Part shown: in pieces, positions 40,201 through 49,767 of the stretch | Layout: the number at the start of each line of letters is the position of its first letter | How positions within the stretch are numbered: the first letter of the stretch is position 1 | From: JBFHNV01 sp965365655 | GTDB lineage: Bacteria > Pseudomonadota > Gammaproteobacteria > HK1 | Assembly (NCBI GenBank): GCA_965365655.1 | Contig: CBDUCN010000003.1 | Coordinates: 1-56,465, forward strand | Length of the DNA stretch: 56,465 nt | Reading direction: 5' to 3' | Program-made: the position numbers and the translations under genes | Notes under the pieces: model-generated | What the model was told of the DNA's origin: nothing | The model's database searches: none | The model's input: only the letters and a program-made list of their open reading frames with translations

Positions 40201-43042
40201 GCTGTCGCTGACCCCCGATCGGAGCCGCTACGGCGTCGGCGACACGGTGCGCGTGCTGGTGCGCAATCCGTTTCCCGGCGCCCTCGCGCTGGTGACGCTC
40301 GAGCGCTACGGCGTGCTGCGCAGCTGGACCCGGCGCCTGGAGGGCAGCACGCCGGTGCTCGAGTTCCCGGTCGAGCCCGACCACATCCCGGGGGTGTTCC
40401 TGTCGGTGCAGGTGCTGTCTCCGCGCGTCGCGGCGCCGCCGCCCGCGCGCGGGCAGGTGGACCTCGGCAAGCCGGCCGCGCGCATCGGCTACCTGCGGCT
40501 GCCGGTGGACGACCCGTGGAAACGCCTCGACGTGACGGTGCGTGCCGGGCAGGCGGTGTACCGGCCGCGCGAGACCGCGGCGCTGCACTTCGAGGTGCGC
40601 CGCCACGACGACGGCGCGGTGCCGCAGGCGCCGGTGGAGCTCGCGGTCGCAGTGCTGGACGAAGCGGTGTTCGACCTCGTCGACGGCGGCAGCCGCACCT
40701 TCGATCCGTACGCCGGCTTTCACGACCGTTTCGACCTCGACGTCGTCAGCTACGCGCTGCTCACCCGGCTCGTCGGGCGGCAGAAGTTCGAGCGCAAGGG
40801 CGCCGACAGCGGCGGCGACGGCGGCGCCGGGCCGGGCCTGCGCGACCTGTTCCGCTTCGTGAGCTACTGGAACCCGTCGCTGCCGGTGGACGCCGGCGGC
40901 GGCGCGCGCGTCGAGGTGCCGCTGCCCGACAACCTGACGCGCTGGCGGGTGCTCGCGCTCGCGGTGACGCCCGGCGACCGCATGGGGCTCGGTGAAGGCG
41001 GCTTCCGGGTCAACAAGGACACCGAGCTGCGCGCGGTGATGCCGAACCAGGTCACCGCCGGCGACCGCTTCCGCGCCGGCTTCACGGTGCTCAACCGCAG
41101 CGATGGCGCGCGACGCCTGGCGGTGACGCTGACCGCCCGCGGCGACGCGCTGGCCGCCGACGCCGGGCGCACCGTCACGCTAGACGTCGCGCCGTTCGAG
41201 CGCGCCACCGCGTGGCTGGAGCTCGACACCGCCGCCGAGGGCCGCATCGAGTTCGAGGCCACCGCGGCCGATGCACGCGACGCCGATCGCCTGCGCCATC
41301 ACCTGAGCGTGCGCGCGCGCACGGCGTTCACGACCGCCGCCACGATGGGCGTGCTGGACGGCGCCGGCGACGGGGTCGACGTCGCGGTGCCCGCGGCCGC
41401 GGTGCCCGGCGCCGGCGCGCTGTCGCTGCTGCTGTCTCCCAGCCTGCTCGGCAACGCCGACGGCGCGTTCCGCCACATGCGCGACTATCCGTACGCGTGC
41501 TGGGAGCAGCGCCTGTCGAAGGCGGTGATGGCGTCGCACTACGCGCGGCTGCGCGAGTTCCTGGACCCGGCGCTGCACTGGCCCGGCGCCGATTCGCTGC
41601 CGCTGGACACGCTCGAGGCCGCGTCGCGCTTCCAGGCGCCGAACGGCGCGATGAGCTTCTGGGTCGCGAGCGACGCGCGGGCCAGCCCCTACCTGAGCGC
41701 GTACACCGCGCTGGCCTTCGGCTGGCTCGAGCGTACCGGCCTGCGCCTGCCGGCGCGGGTCGTCTCGCGCCTCGAGGACTACCTCTCGACGCTGCTGCGC
41801 AAGGACGTGCTGCCGGAGTTCTTCGATCGCGGCATGGCGTCCAGCGTGCGCGCGGTCGCGCTGGACGCGCTCGCGCGCCGCGGCGCCGCGAGCGCTGAGG
41901 ACGTGCTGCGCCACCGCCCGCACCTCGCCCACATGAGCGTGTTCGCGAAGGCGCACTACCTGGACGCGGCGTGGCGCCTGCTCGGCCGGCATCCGGCGGT
42001 GGACGAGGCGGTCGCCGCGCTGCTGGCCCACGGCCAGGAGAGCGCCGGTCGCATCGCGTTCAGCGAGGACGTGGACGCGGGCGGCGCGCACCTGCTGGCC
42101 ACGCCCGCGCGGGCCAACTGCGCCGCGCTGTCTGCGCTCACCGCGCTCGCGTCGGACCCCGCGCTGCGCGGCACGGTGATGCCGTTGCTGCCGAAGCTGG
42201 TGCGCACGGTGACCGGCGAGCGCGGGCGGCGGGATCACTGGGAGAACACCCAGGAGAACGTGTTCTGCATGGGCGCGCTCGCGGACTACGCGCAGGCGTT
42301 CGAGGCCGACGCGCCCGCGCTCACCGTGCGCGCGCGCCTCGACGGCGAGATGCTGGGGGAGGCGCGCTTCGACGGCCGCCGCGATCCGGCGGTGACCCTC
42401 GAGCGCCCGCTCGCCGACGGCGACCCCGGCGCCACCCGGCGACTCGCGCTCGAGCGCGACGGTACGGGCCGCGTGTACTGGACGGCGCGTCTTCGCTACG
42501 CGCTGGCCGAGGCCGCCGCCGAGCGCACGGTCGCCGGCATGAGCCTGCGCCGCGAGTACAGCGTGCAGCGCGACGGCGCGTGGACGCTGCTGGCCTCGCC
42601 GATGCAGGTGCGCCGCGGCGACCTCGTGCGGGTGGACCTCTACCTGTCGCTGCCGACCGCGCGCCACTTCGTCGTGGTCGACGACCCGGTGCCCGGCGGG
42701 CTCGAGCCGGTGAACCGCGCGCTGGCCACGGCCTCGCGGCTGGATGCCGGGGCAGGCGACTTCCAGGCCGCCGGCGGATCGTTCTGGCACAGCCGTGACG
42801 GCTGGCGCGGGTTCGGTTCGGGCTACTGGAGCTTCTATCATCGCGAGCTGCGCCACGACGCGGCGCGCTTCTTCTCCGACTACCTGCCGGCGGGGGATTA
42901 CCACCTGAGCTACACCGCGCAGGCGATCGCCGCCGGACGCTTCCTCGTGCAGCCGGCGCACGCCGAGGAGATGTACGACCCGGACGTGCTCGCCGACGGG
43001 CTGCCGGCGACGCTGGTGGTCGCCGAGGACGCCGCGCCGTGA
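37238..43042 (+). CDS. Bacterial alpha-2-macroglobulin family protein (YfhM-like) with intact thioester
   Basis: 1,934 residues from ATG 37238 with GAGGAG upstream; the frame is open much further left, but that part is antisense to the CoA-transferase and M19 genes. An N-terminal hydrophobic run ends in AAAAC (Cys31), compatible with a lipoprotein. MG domains fill residues about 40-1250, including the bait region, then the thioester CWEQ at about 1421-1424 in YPYACWEQ. Periplasmic protease trap thought to protect the cell when the outer membrane is breached. Its stop overlaps the GTG of pbpC, the classical partner. Confidence 0.93.
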   Translation: MPARHPFPRRSPARAVAVAAVAFVMLAAAACARGATALELARVTPSGDDVPAGRQIVFRFDRPMVPLGRMARERHEIPVRIAPRLDCRWRWLDVRTLACELAPQDALAPATRYRIVMEPGLRALDGSMLAAAVEHRFTTLRPQVAWVAFETWLAPQRPVLKVMFNQPVTRDSVRASMDFVTPGAGPAPLRVAAVHADGLAVLDGDASPARVASAALRASAPARSWLVTPAAALPADTPTALAVRPGLVAAGGPEPGIERRSVSAFHTFPPLRFLGVRCAGVSDGKPVELAPASGAAAPGPCDPLARVALLFSAPVPVASVRDAVTVTPALRGGGESGDGPWDSAVDWLDLGRAHAQGQRYAVWFPEHLQAFRHYRAESAPGALHDAFGRALEDGFAMDFGTAHRRPRLVLAHPESVLELGVDSEVPLYVTNLDAVDVSFRRHGRIGTHARRIPVPAAEDVSFALPLGVRALLDGASGAVSGELRPVPAGADHDGRHFFAQVTPFAVTVKLGHFSSIAWITRMDTGEAVAGARLTVYRDRYDTLSGPGPGATGPFVTAANGVARLPGTAVLDSGLDLLDNWRRDQPRLFVDVRADGERALLPLDGDFRIWTRDVWPAQHRAYGHLRAWGTTAQGLYRAGDTIQYKIYVRHQDTRALTPAPREGYRLRVVDPKGEPLLDGLDVTLNAFGAFDGELAVPRDAAVGWYRFVLHSRHGNHEVQAFRVLVSDFTPAPFKVLSELNGERFEAGDRLAVTTTAALHAGGPYTGAAARVTVRVRPRPLSPEHPVARGFRFTTGDQGRGWQVLRQDTRALDARGLRVTELDLDEVGIEHGVLEVESAVRDDRGGRVAATVRAGYTGRDRFVGLRDTSWVHEAGELARVDWLVVDARGEPAAGTAAQVSVEREQVYAARVKGAGNAYQRRYERRWERVAGCAGRSRAEPAACVFVPPRAGRYRLVARIEDTLGRPQRSVLHTWVTGAGRVTWAEPDDGALSLTPDRSRYGVGDTVRVLVRNPFPGALALVTLERYGVLRSWTRRLEGSTPVLEFPVEPDHIPGVFLSVQVLSPRVAAPPPARGQVDLGKPAARIGYLRLPVDDPWKRLDVTVRAGQAVYRPRETAALHFEVRRHDDGAVPQAPVELAVAVLDEAVFDLVDGGSRTFDPYAGFHDRFDLDVVSYALLTRLVGRQKFERKGADSGGDGGAGPGLRDLFRFVSYWNPSLPVDAGGGARVEVPLPDNLTRWRVLALAVTPGDRMGLGEGGFRVNKDTELRAVMPNQVTAGDRFRAGFTVLNRSDGARRLAVTLTARGDALAADAGRTVTLDVAPFERATAWLELDTAAEGRIEFEATAADARDADRLRHHLSVRARTAFTTAATMGVLDGAGDGVDVAVPAAAVPGAGALSLLLSPSLLGNADGAFRHMRDYPYACWEQRLSKAVMASHYARLREFLDPALHWPGADSLPLDTLEAASRFQAPNGAMSFWVASDARASPYLSAYTALAFGWLERTGLRLPARVVSRLEDYLSTLLRKDVLPEFFDRGMASSVRAVALDALARRGAASAEDVLRHRPHLAHMSVFAKAHYLDAAWRLLGRHPAVDEAVAALLAHGQESAGRIAFSEDVDAGGAHLLATPARANCAALSALTALASDPALRGTVMPLLPKLVRTVTGERGRRDHWENTQENVFCMGALADYAQAFEADAPALTVRARLDGEMLGEARFDGRRDPAVTLERPLADGDPGATRRLALERDGTGRVYWTARLRYALAEAAAERTVAGMSLRREYSVQRDGAWTLLASPMQVRRGDLVRVDLYLSLPTARHFVVVDDPVPGGLEPVNRALATASRLDAGAGDFQAAGGSFWHSRDGWRGFGSGYWSFYHRELRHDAARFFSDYLPAGDYHLSYTAQAIAAGRFLVQPAHAEEMYDPDVLADGLPATLVVAEDAAP

Positions 43043-45231
43043 GACGTCCGTTGTCGATCCTGCGCGCGGCACGCGGCGCGGGCGCACGGCGCGGCGTGCG
43101 CGCAATCGCCACGGGCGTCGCCGTCGCGCTGGCGGTGCTGGCCGTCGCGACCTGGCACGGCCTCGCAGCGCTGCCCCGGCACCTGCCCCCGGGGCCCGGC
43201 GACGTCACGCGGCCGCAGGTGCTCGCGAGCGGCGGCGAGGCGCTGAACCGCAGCTACGCGGGCGCGTGGAACGTGCACGACCGCGTACCGCTGCACGCGG
43301 TGCCGCCGCTGCTGCGCGCGGCCTTCATCGCGGCCGAGGACCGGCGCTTCTTCGAACATGCGGGCGTCGACTGGCCGGCGCGCGTCGCCGCGGCGTGGCA
43401 GAACCTGCGCGCCGGGCGCGTCGTGCGCGGCGCGAGCACGATCAGCGAGCAGTGCGTGCGCCTGCTCGTGCCGCGCCCGCGCACCGTGTGGTCGCGCTGG
43501 CTGGAAGGCTTCGACGCGATGCGCCTGGAACGGCGCTTCGGCAAGCCGGCGCTGCTGTCGTTCTACCTCGACCAGGTGCCGTACGCGGACAACCGCCGCG
43601 GCGTGGTGCAGGCCGCGCGCCACTACTTCGACCGTGACCTCGACACCCTGTCCCCGCGCGAGATGCTGACGCTCGCGGTGCTGGTGCGCGCGCCGTCGCG
43701 CCTCGACCCGTGGCACGCGCCGGATGCCGCGCGGGCCGCGGTCGCGCGGCTGCGTGCGCGCATGCGGCGCGACGGCGTGTACGCCGCAGGCGACGACGCA
43801 GGCGGCCCGCTGGCCCTCGCCGCACCGGCCCTGGAGCTCCGGGCGCCGCACGCGCTGCGCGCCGCGATCGCCCGTGCGCCGCGCGGGCGCGGCACCGTGC
43901 GCACCAGCCTCGACGCCGGGCTGCAGCGCGCCGCGCAGGCGCTGCTGGAGCGCCGTCTCGCGGCGCTCGCACCGCGCGGCGCGCGCCACGGCGCCGTGCT
44001 GGTCGCGGACCATCGCAGCGGCGCGATTCGCGCCTGGGTCACTGCCGCCGCGCCGGGGCTGCCGGGGACCCGCATCGACGCCGTGACCACGCCGCGCCAG
44101 CCGGGATCCACGTTGAAGCCCTTCGTCTACGCGCTGGCGCTGGAGCGCGGCTGGACCGCCGCGACGCGCATCGACGACGCGCCGTTCGCGGAGGGCGTCG
44201 GCGACGGCCAGCACGCGTACCGCAACTACAGCCGCGTGCACCACGGGCCGGTGAGCGTGCGCGACGCGCTCGGCAGCTCCCTGAACGTGCCCGCGGTGAA
44301 GGCGCTGGCCCGCGTCGGCGCGGCGGCGCTGCTCGCGCGCCTGCACGCGCTCGGCTTCGCGAGCCTCGAACGCGACGCGCGGCGCTACGGCGACGGGCTC
44401 GCGCTGGGCAACGGCGAGGTGACCCTGCTCGAGCTGGCCGGCGGCTACGCCGCGCTGGCCTCGGGCGGCCGGTACCGGCGGCTGCGCCTGGTCGACGGGC
44501 CGCCGACGACGACGCGCACGGTGCTCGACGGCCACGCGAGCGCGATCGTCGCCGACATCCTGGCCGACCCTGACGCGCGCGCGCTCGAGTTCGGCACCGG
44601 CGGCGTGCTCGCGCTGCCGGTGGAGACCGCGGTGAAGACCGGCACCTCGAGCGACCACCGCGACGCCTGGGCGCTGGGCTTCGACCACGCCCACGTGGTC
44701 GGCGTGTGGATCGGCGACCTCGAGCGCCGCGCGATGGACCGCGTCAGCGGCGCGTCGGGACCGGCGCTGGTGATGCGCGCGCTGTTCGCCGAGCTGAACC
44801 GCGGCGGCGGCGCACCGCTGCCGGGACGCGAGCAGCTCGAACGGCGCACGGTGTGCAGCGCGGACGGCCGTGCGGCGCACCCGGGCTGCGCGCACCGCCG
44901 CGAGGAGTGGTTCGCGCCGGGGTCCGGCCCGCGGGCTCCGCCGCCCGCGCCCGCCCCGGCCGCGGAGCGGATCCGGCAGCCGCCGCCGGGGCTGCGCCTC
45001 GCGCTGGACCCGCGCGTGCCGGCCGCGGACCAGCGCTTCCGCATCGCCCTCGCCCCCGGTCCCCCGCCCGTCCAGGTGCGCTGGCAGCTCGACGGCGCGC
45101 CCGCGGCGGACACGCCGACGCGCGATTGGCTGTGGACCATGACCCCGGGCACCCACACCGTGCAGGCCACCGTGCAGCTGGCCGACGGCACCCGCCGCAC
45201 CACCCGCGCGGTCACCTTCCACGTGCGCTGA
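43039..45231 (+). CDS. pbpC: Penicillin-binding protein 1C
   Basis: 730 residues from GTG 43039 (GTGA overlap). A signal-anchor helix (about 22-42), GT51 glycosyltransferase with AAEDRRFFEHAGVDW and GASTISEQ, a transpeptidase with SxxK Ser357 (GSTLKPF), SSLN and KTGTSS (Lys533), and a C-terminal BiPBP domain (about 645-730). Bifunctional peptidoglycan synthase. Paired with alpha-2-macroglobulin, it is thought to repair the wall after envelope damage. Confidence 0.95.
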   Translation: MRRPLSILRAARGAGARRGVRAIATGVAVALAVLAVATWHGLAALPRHLPPGPGDVTRPQVLASGGEALNRSYAGAWNVHDRVPLHAVPPLLRAAFIAAEDRRFFEHAGVDWPARVAAAWQNLRAGRVVRGASTISEQCVRLLVPRPRTVWSRWLEGFDAMRLERRFGKPALLSFYLDQVPYADNRRGVVQAARHYFDRDLDTLSPREMLTLAVLVRAPSRLDPWHAPDAARAAVARLRARMRRDGVYAAGDDAGGPLALAAPALELRAPHALRAAIARAPRGRGTVRTSLDAGLQRAAQALLERRLAALAPRGARHGAVLVADHRSGAIRAWVTAAAPGLPGTRIDAVTTPRQPGSTLKPFVYALALERGWTAATRIDDAPFAEGVGDGQHAYRNYSRVHHGPVSVRDALGSSLNVPAVKALARVGAAALLARLHALGFASLERDARRYGDGLALGNGEVTLLELAGGYAALASGGRYRRLRLVDGPPTTTRTVLDGHASAIVADILADPDARALEFGTGGVLALPVETAVKTGTSSDHRDAWALGFDHAHVVGVWIGDLERRAMDRVSGASGPALVMRALFAELNRGGGAPLPGREQLERRTVCSADGRAAHPGCAHRREEWFAPGSGPRAPPPAPAPAAERIRQPPPGLRLALDPRVPAADQRFRIALAPGPPPVQVRWQLDGAPAADTPTRDWLWTMTPGTHTVQATVQLADGTRRTTRAVTFHVR

Positions 45232-45334
45232 ACCTCGCGCGCGCGGCGCGCGTTCCCACGACCGGCATCGACCGCGGGACACGCCCGGCGACGGTGTATG
45301 CTCGGCGCCGGCGCGCGTCACGGAGAGCCCATCG

Positions 45335-47683
45335 ATGAGCCACGCACCGCAGGACCCGCACGCCGGAGTCCACGACCCGCTCGGCAGCCCGGACGACGGC
45401 GGCGCCATTCACTCCGGGACCCTGCGCGACCCGATCGATCCCGCCGAGCTCGGCCACGCGACCCTGACGCCGGACGGCGACTTCGAGGTGGGCTCGTACC
45501 AGAGCTTCACGCTGACCTACACCGCCGGCAAGTTCGGCATCGACGACAGCGGCAGCCTGCGCGTGGTGTTCCGCTTCGCGTCCGACCAGTCGCGCCCGCA
45601 GTTCGAGGATCCGGCGCGGCCCAACTACACCGTGGTCGAGGCGTCCAACGACGCCGTGCTGGAGGTGCGCTACGACCCCAAGGGCAACGTGCGCCCATGG
45701 GACCGTTGCCTGTACGTGAAGGTGGTGCGCGGCTTCCTGCGCGAGGGCGACACCATCACCGTGCGTTTCGGCGTCACCGACGGCGGCTCGCCGGGGATGC
45801 GGCTGCAGACCTTCTGCGAGGACACGTTCGAGTTCCGGGTGCTGGTGGACCCGATCGCGACCTTCAACTACCAGCCGCTGCCGGTGCAGCCCACGATCCG
45901 CCTGGTGCCGGGACCGCCCGAGCGCTACGTCGCAGTGGTGCCGACGTTGCGCCGCGTGAACGACGCGTTCGATCTGAAGATCAAGGGCGAGGACCGCTGG
46001 GGCAATCCGTCGGACCGCTGCGACGCGACGTTCTCACTGCGCGCCAGCGTGCCGGTGCGCGGGCTGCCGGAGACGGTGCGCCTCGCGCCCGGCGAGTTCG
46101 CGCTCACCGTGCCGGACCTGCGCGTCGACGCGCCCGGCGACGTCGCCATCGAGCTGCTGGATGCCGGCGGCGCCGTCGCGGCGCGCGCCAACGCGCTGCG
46201 CATCGTCGAGCGGGCCTCGCTGCTGCACTGGTGGGGCGACCTGCACGGCCAGTCCGAGGAGACCATCGGCACCAACAGCGCCGAGGCCTACTTCGCGTTC
46301 GCGCGCGACCGCGCGTTCGTCGACGCGGTGGGCCACCAGGGCAACGACTTCCAGATCACGACCGGCTTCTACCGCACGCTGGACCGGCTGTGCGATCGTT
46401 TCGAGGCGCCCGGGCGCTACGTGTGCGTCCCGGGCTACGAGTGGTCCGGCAATACCGGCCTCGGCGGCGACCGCAACGTGTACTTCTCCGAGGGCGGGCG
46501 CCAGATCCGGCGCTCGTCGCACGCGCTGGTCGAGGATCGCAGCGACCTGCACACCGACTGCAACCACGCCGCGGACCTGTTCCGCGCGTTCGCCGAGCAC
46601 GGGGAGTGGGACGTGGTCACCTACGCGCACTGCGGCGGGCGCTACGCCGACGTCAAGCTCGCGCACGACGGGCGCTTCGAGAAGTCGATGGAGGTGCACT
46701 CCTCGTGGGGCACCTTCGAATGGCTGGTGCACGACGCGTTCGAGATGGGCTACCGCGTCGGCATCGTCGCGAACTCCGACGGCCACAAGGGACGCCCCGG
46801 CGCGAGCTATCCCGGCGCGTCGCTGTTCGGCGCGATCGGCGGCCTGACCTGCTTTCTCGCCCCCGAGCTCAGCCGCGAGGCCATCCTCGACTGCATGCGC
46901 AAGCGCCGCCACTACGCGACCACCGGCGGCCCGGGCGGGCGCATGGTGATCGACGTGCGCGCGGCGCTGGCCGACGACGACACCGTGTATCACGACGACC
47001 CGGCGCTGGGGCCGGCGGACGGCCACCGCGCGTCCCACGCGCTGATGGGCGACCTCGTGCGCACCGCCGCCGGCGAGGTCACGCTCGACGTGGACGTGCT
47101 GGCCAGCGCGCCCATCGAGCGCATCGACCTGTTCAACGGCCTCGAGCACCTGGAGACGATCCGCCCGTACGGCGCGGACGATCTCGGCAATCGCGTACGC
47201 GTGCTGTGGGAGGGCGCGGAGTACCGCGGCCGCTTCCGGCAGGTCATCTGGGACGGCCACGCGACGCTGTCGGACAACCGCATCGTGGATGCGGCGCCGA
47301 TCAACTTCTTCAACCGCGACAAGACGCTGGACCGGGTGTCCGACACGCGCGTCGAGTGGCGCGCGCTCACCACCGGCAACATCGGCGGCTTCGACCTGTG
47401 GCTGGAGGACGCGTGGGCCGGAACGCTCAAGCTGGAGACGCCGCTGATCACCTGCGGCGTGCCGCTCGAGGAGATCGGCCTGGCCGACGAGGTCATGGAC
47501 GCGTCAGGCGTGCTGCCGCGTCACCTCAAGCTGTTCCGCCTGCCGGCCGAGAACCCGCACCGCGCGATGCGCTTCTCGCGCACCGTGCGCCTGCGCCCCG
47601 ACGGCGACAACCCGCTGTTCATCCGTCTCACCCAGGAGGACGGCGTGCTGGCCTGGACCAGCCCCATCTACTTCTTCCGTTGA
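45335..47683 (+). CDS. DUF3604 family protein
   Basis: 782 residues from ATG 45335 (CGGAGAG upstream). N-terminal beta-rich part (about 1-290), then the DUF3604 core: WGDLHGQS near 301-308, GYEWSG, THAHCGG-like YAHCGGRY and ANSDGHKGRPG near 480. The His/Asp pattern suggests a PHP-like metal-dependent hydrolase. No signal peptide is visible, unlike some relatives. Function unknown for the family. It follows pbpC by 103 bp. Confidence 0.85.
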   Translation: MSHAPQDPHAGVHDPLGSPDDGGAIHSGTLRDPIDPAELGHATLTPDGDFEVGSYQSFTLTYTAGKFGIDDSGSLRVVFRFASDQSRPQFEDPARPNYTVVEASNDAVLEVRYDPKGNVRPWDRCLYVKVVRGFLREGDTITVRFGVTDGGSPGMRLQTFCEDTFEFRVLVDPIATFNYQPLPVQPTIRLVPGPPERYVAVVPTLRRVNDAFDLKIKGEDRWGNPSDRCDATFSLRASVPVRGLPETVRLAPGEFALTVPDLRVDAPGDVAIELLDAGGAVAARANALRIVERASLLHWWGDLHGQSEETIGTNSAEAYFAFARDRAFVDAVGHQGNDFQITTGFYRTLDRLCDRFEAPGRYVCVPGYEWSGNTGLGGDRNVYFSEGGRQIRRSSHALVEDRSDLHTDCNHAADLFRAFAEHGEWDVVTYAHCGGRYADVKLAHDGRFEKSMEVHSSWGTFEWLVHDAFEMGYRVGIVANSDGHKGRPGASYPGASLFGAIGGLTCFLAPELSREAILDCMRKRRHYATTGGPGGRMVIDVRAALADDDTVYHDDPALGPADGHRASHALMGDLVRTAAGEVTLDVDVLASAPIERIDLFNGLEHLETIRPYGADDLGNRVRVLWEGAEYRGRFRQVIWDGHATLSDNRIVDAAPINFFNRDKTLDRVSDTRVEWRALTTGNIGGFDLWLEDAWAGTLKLETPLITCGVPLEEIGLADEVMDASGVLPRHLKLFRLPAENPHRAMRFSRTVRLRPDGDNPLFIRLTQEDGVLAWTSPIYFFR

Positions 47684-47732
47684 CGGCGGCGCACGAACGG
47701 CCGGCTGCGGGCGTCACGCCGGCGGCGCCGCG

Positions 47733-48413
47733 GTGACGCCGCGCAGCCGTCCCGTGCCGCTGCCGGGCGGCGGCACGCTGCCGGCGGTGTGGCTGGGCCC
47801 GCGCGACCCGCACGCGGTCGTGGTGCTGGCCCACGGCGCCGGCGCCGGCATGTCGCACCCGTTCATGTGCGCGATCCACGAAGGGCTCGCGGCGGGCGGC
47901 TGCCTGGCCGTGAAGTTCGACTTCCCGTACATGGCGGCGGGCCGCCGCGCACCGGACCGCGCGGCGGTGCTGGAGGCGGCGTGGCGGGCGATGCTGGACG
48001 CGGCGCGCGTGCGCGCCGGCGGCGCCGCGCTGATCGCGGCCGGCAAGTCCATGGGCGGACGCATCGCGTCGCGGGTACTGGCCGCGGACGGCCGCAGCGC
48101 CGCCGACGGCCTGCTGCTGCTCGGCTACCCGCTGCACCCGGCGGGCCGGCCCGAGCGGCTGCGCGCCGATCACTTCCCCGGCATCCGGGTGCCGAGCCTG
48201 TTCGTGCAGGGCAGCCGCGACGCCCTGTGCGACCTCGCCCGGCTGCGCCCGCTGCTCGCGACCCTGGGTGCGCCGGCGCGCCTGGAGGTCGTCGACGGCG
48301 GGGACCACTCGTTCAAGGTGCTGAAGCGCTCGGGCCGCAGCCAGCCCGATGTCGACGCGGCGCTGCTCGCCGCGTGCCTGCAGTGGATCGGAGATCTCGC
48401 CGGTGACCGCTGA
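47733..48413 (+). CDS. Alpha/beta hydrolase (KANL3/Tex30, dienelactone-hydrolase-like)
   Basis: 226 residues from GTG 47733. Oxyanion motif LAHGAGAGMSHPF, nucleophile elbow GKSMGG with Ser106, and likely triad partners Asp163 (QGSRDALC) and His192 (GGDHSFKVL). Cytoplasmic, small, with no lid domain. Substrate unknown. It overlaps the next gene (MATE-like) by 11 bp, so the two are co-translated. Confidence 0.88.
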   Translation: MTPRSRPVPLPGGGTLPAVWLGPRDPHAVVVLAHGAGAGMSHPFMCAIHEGLAAGGCLAVKFDFPYMAAGRRAPDRAAVLEAAWRAMLDAARVRAGGAALIAAGKSMGGRIASRVLAADGRSAADGLLLLGYPLHPAGRPERLRADHFPGIRVPSLFVQGSRDALCDLARLRPLLATLGAPARLEVVDGGDHSFKVLKRSGRSQPDVDAALLAACLQWIGDLAGDR

Positions 48414-49728
48414 CGCCGCGCCACACACCGCACGGCCCGGCATCCGCATCGGCGAGTGCTACCGCTTCTTCCTGCCGCTGGTGCTGATGACGGAGCTCAA
48501 CATGATCTCCAAGTCCGTCATCCACGCGTTCCTGGCCCGCACGCCCGCGCCCGACGTCGCGCTGGCCGGATTCAACACCGCGTTCGCGTTCTACTACACG
48601 ATCGTCAGCGCGACCGAGCTCACCGCCGTGCTGTGCCTGTCGTGGGTGGACAGCCGACGCGGCGTGTGGCGCGTCGTGCGCTTCATGGCCCTCGTGCTGT
48701 GCGCACCGCTCGCGGTGTGCATCGCGGTCGCGTTCACGCCGGCAGGCGACTGGCTGTACGGCGACGTGTTCGGCGCGAGCCCCGCGGCGAGCGCCGAGGC
48801 GCGGCAGGTGACGTGGATCTTCTGCCTCAGCGCGCCGGTGCTGATCGCCCGCGGCGTCGCCTTCGCGCTGCTGATGCAGAACCGGCGCACATTGTTCATC
48901 ACCGGCGCCACCCTGGTGCGGGTCGCGTCGCTCGCGGCGTCCCTGGTGGTGTGGCCGATGGTGCTGGACGGCGCGGCCATCGGCGCCGCCGCGCTCGTGA
49001 CCTGCATGGCGCTGGAGGCGGCGTTCGCGTGGATCTTCGCGCTGCGCCACGCCCGCGCGCTGCCCCGCGACGCCGAGGCGCCGCCCCCCGGCACCGGCGC
49101 GCTGTGGGGCTTCTCGTGGCCGCTGATGCTGAACCAGGGCTCGGAGATCGGGATCGTGCTGGTGGTGAACCTGTTCCTCGGGCGCCTCGCACAGGCCGAC
49201 GTCGCGCTGGCCGCGTTCGGCGTGGTGCACGGCCTGGTCAGCCTGCTGTTCAGCCCGATGCGCAACCTGCTGCAGACCACGCAGACCCTCGTCGCCTCGC
49301 GTGAGGACGCGCGGGTGCTGCTGCGCTTCAGCCTGCAGCTCGCGGCGGTGTTCGCGGTGATCGCGCTGGCGCTGTTCAACACGCCGCTGGAGGCGTGGGT
49401 GCTGTCCCGGGTCATGGGCCTGTCGCCGGCGCTGGCCGGGTACTCGGCGCCGGCGGTGTCGGTGGCCTTCGCGATGGCGTTCTTGTGGGCGCTCTCGGCG
49501 CTGTCGCGCGGCCTGCTTGCGAACCAGCGCCGCACCCGCATGCTGGCGCTGACGGCGGCGCTTCGGCTCGCGGCGGCGGCGCTGGTCGGCTGCGTGATCC
49601 TGTGGCGCCCCGACAGCAACGGCGCCGTGGTGGGCCTGCTCGCCTGGATGGTCGCCTACGGCGCGGAGATCCTGGTCCTCGGCGCGCGCCTGCGCCACGG
49701 TGGCTCGCTGGGCCGGGCCGGCGCCTGA
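48403..49728 (+). CDS. MATE/flippase-like multispanning membrane protein
   Basis: The start is taken at GTG 48403, inside the end of the hydrolase gene; 441 residues with about 12 hydrophobic helices and two pseudo-repeats (one from about 20, one from about 235 at FSWPLMLNQGSEIGIVLVVN). This is the architecture of the MOP (MATE/flippase) superfamily. No family-specific motif lets me tell a drug exporter from a lipid or polymer flippase, and similarity to ANKH-type transporters is possible. Codon use resembles its neighbours. Confidence 0.7.
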   Translation: MTADAAPHTARPGIRIGECYRFFLPLVLMTELNMISKSVIHAFLARTPAPDVALAGFNTAFAFYYTIVSATELTAVLCLSWVDSRRGVWRVVRFMALVLCAPLAVCIAVAFTPAGDWLYGDVFGASPAASAEARQVTWIFCLSAPVLIARGVAFALLMQNRRTLFITGATLVRVASLAASLVVWPMVLDGAAIGAAALVTCMALEAAFAWIFALRHARALPRDAEAPPPGTGALWGFSWPLMLNQGSEIGIVLVVNLFLGRLAQADVALAAFGVVHGLVSLLFSPMRNLLQTTQTLVASREDARVLLRFSLQLAAVFAVIALALFNTPLEAWVLSRVMGLSPALAGYSAPAVSVAFAMAFLWALSALSRGLLANQRRTRMLALTAALRLAAAALVGCVILWRPDSNGAVVGLLAWMVAYGAEILVLGARLRHGGSLGRAGA

Positions 49729-49740
49729 CCCGCCGCCCGC

Positions 49741-49760
49741 AGCGGGGGCGCTCGCCCCGC
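49741..49760. terminator. Hairpin in the convergent gap between the MATE-like gene and slyD
   Basis: GCGGGG pairs with CCCCGC around a seven-base loop in the 39-bp space between the two stops. No T tract. Confidence 0.35.
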
Positions 49761-49767
49761 GCCGGGC

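Noticed and set aside
37025..40723. 1,232-codon minus-strand frame opposite the alpha-2-macroglobulin gene
   Set aside because: Shadow frame of the same kind; no family features.
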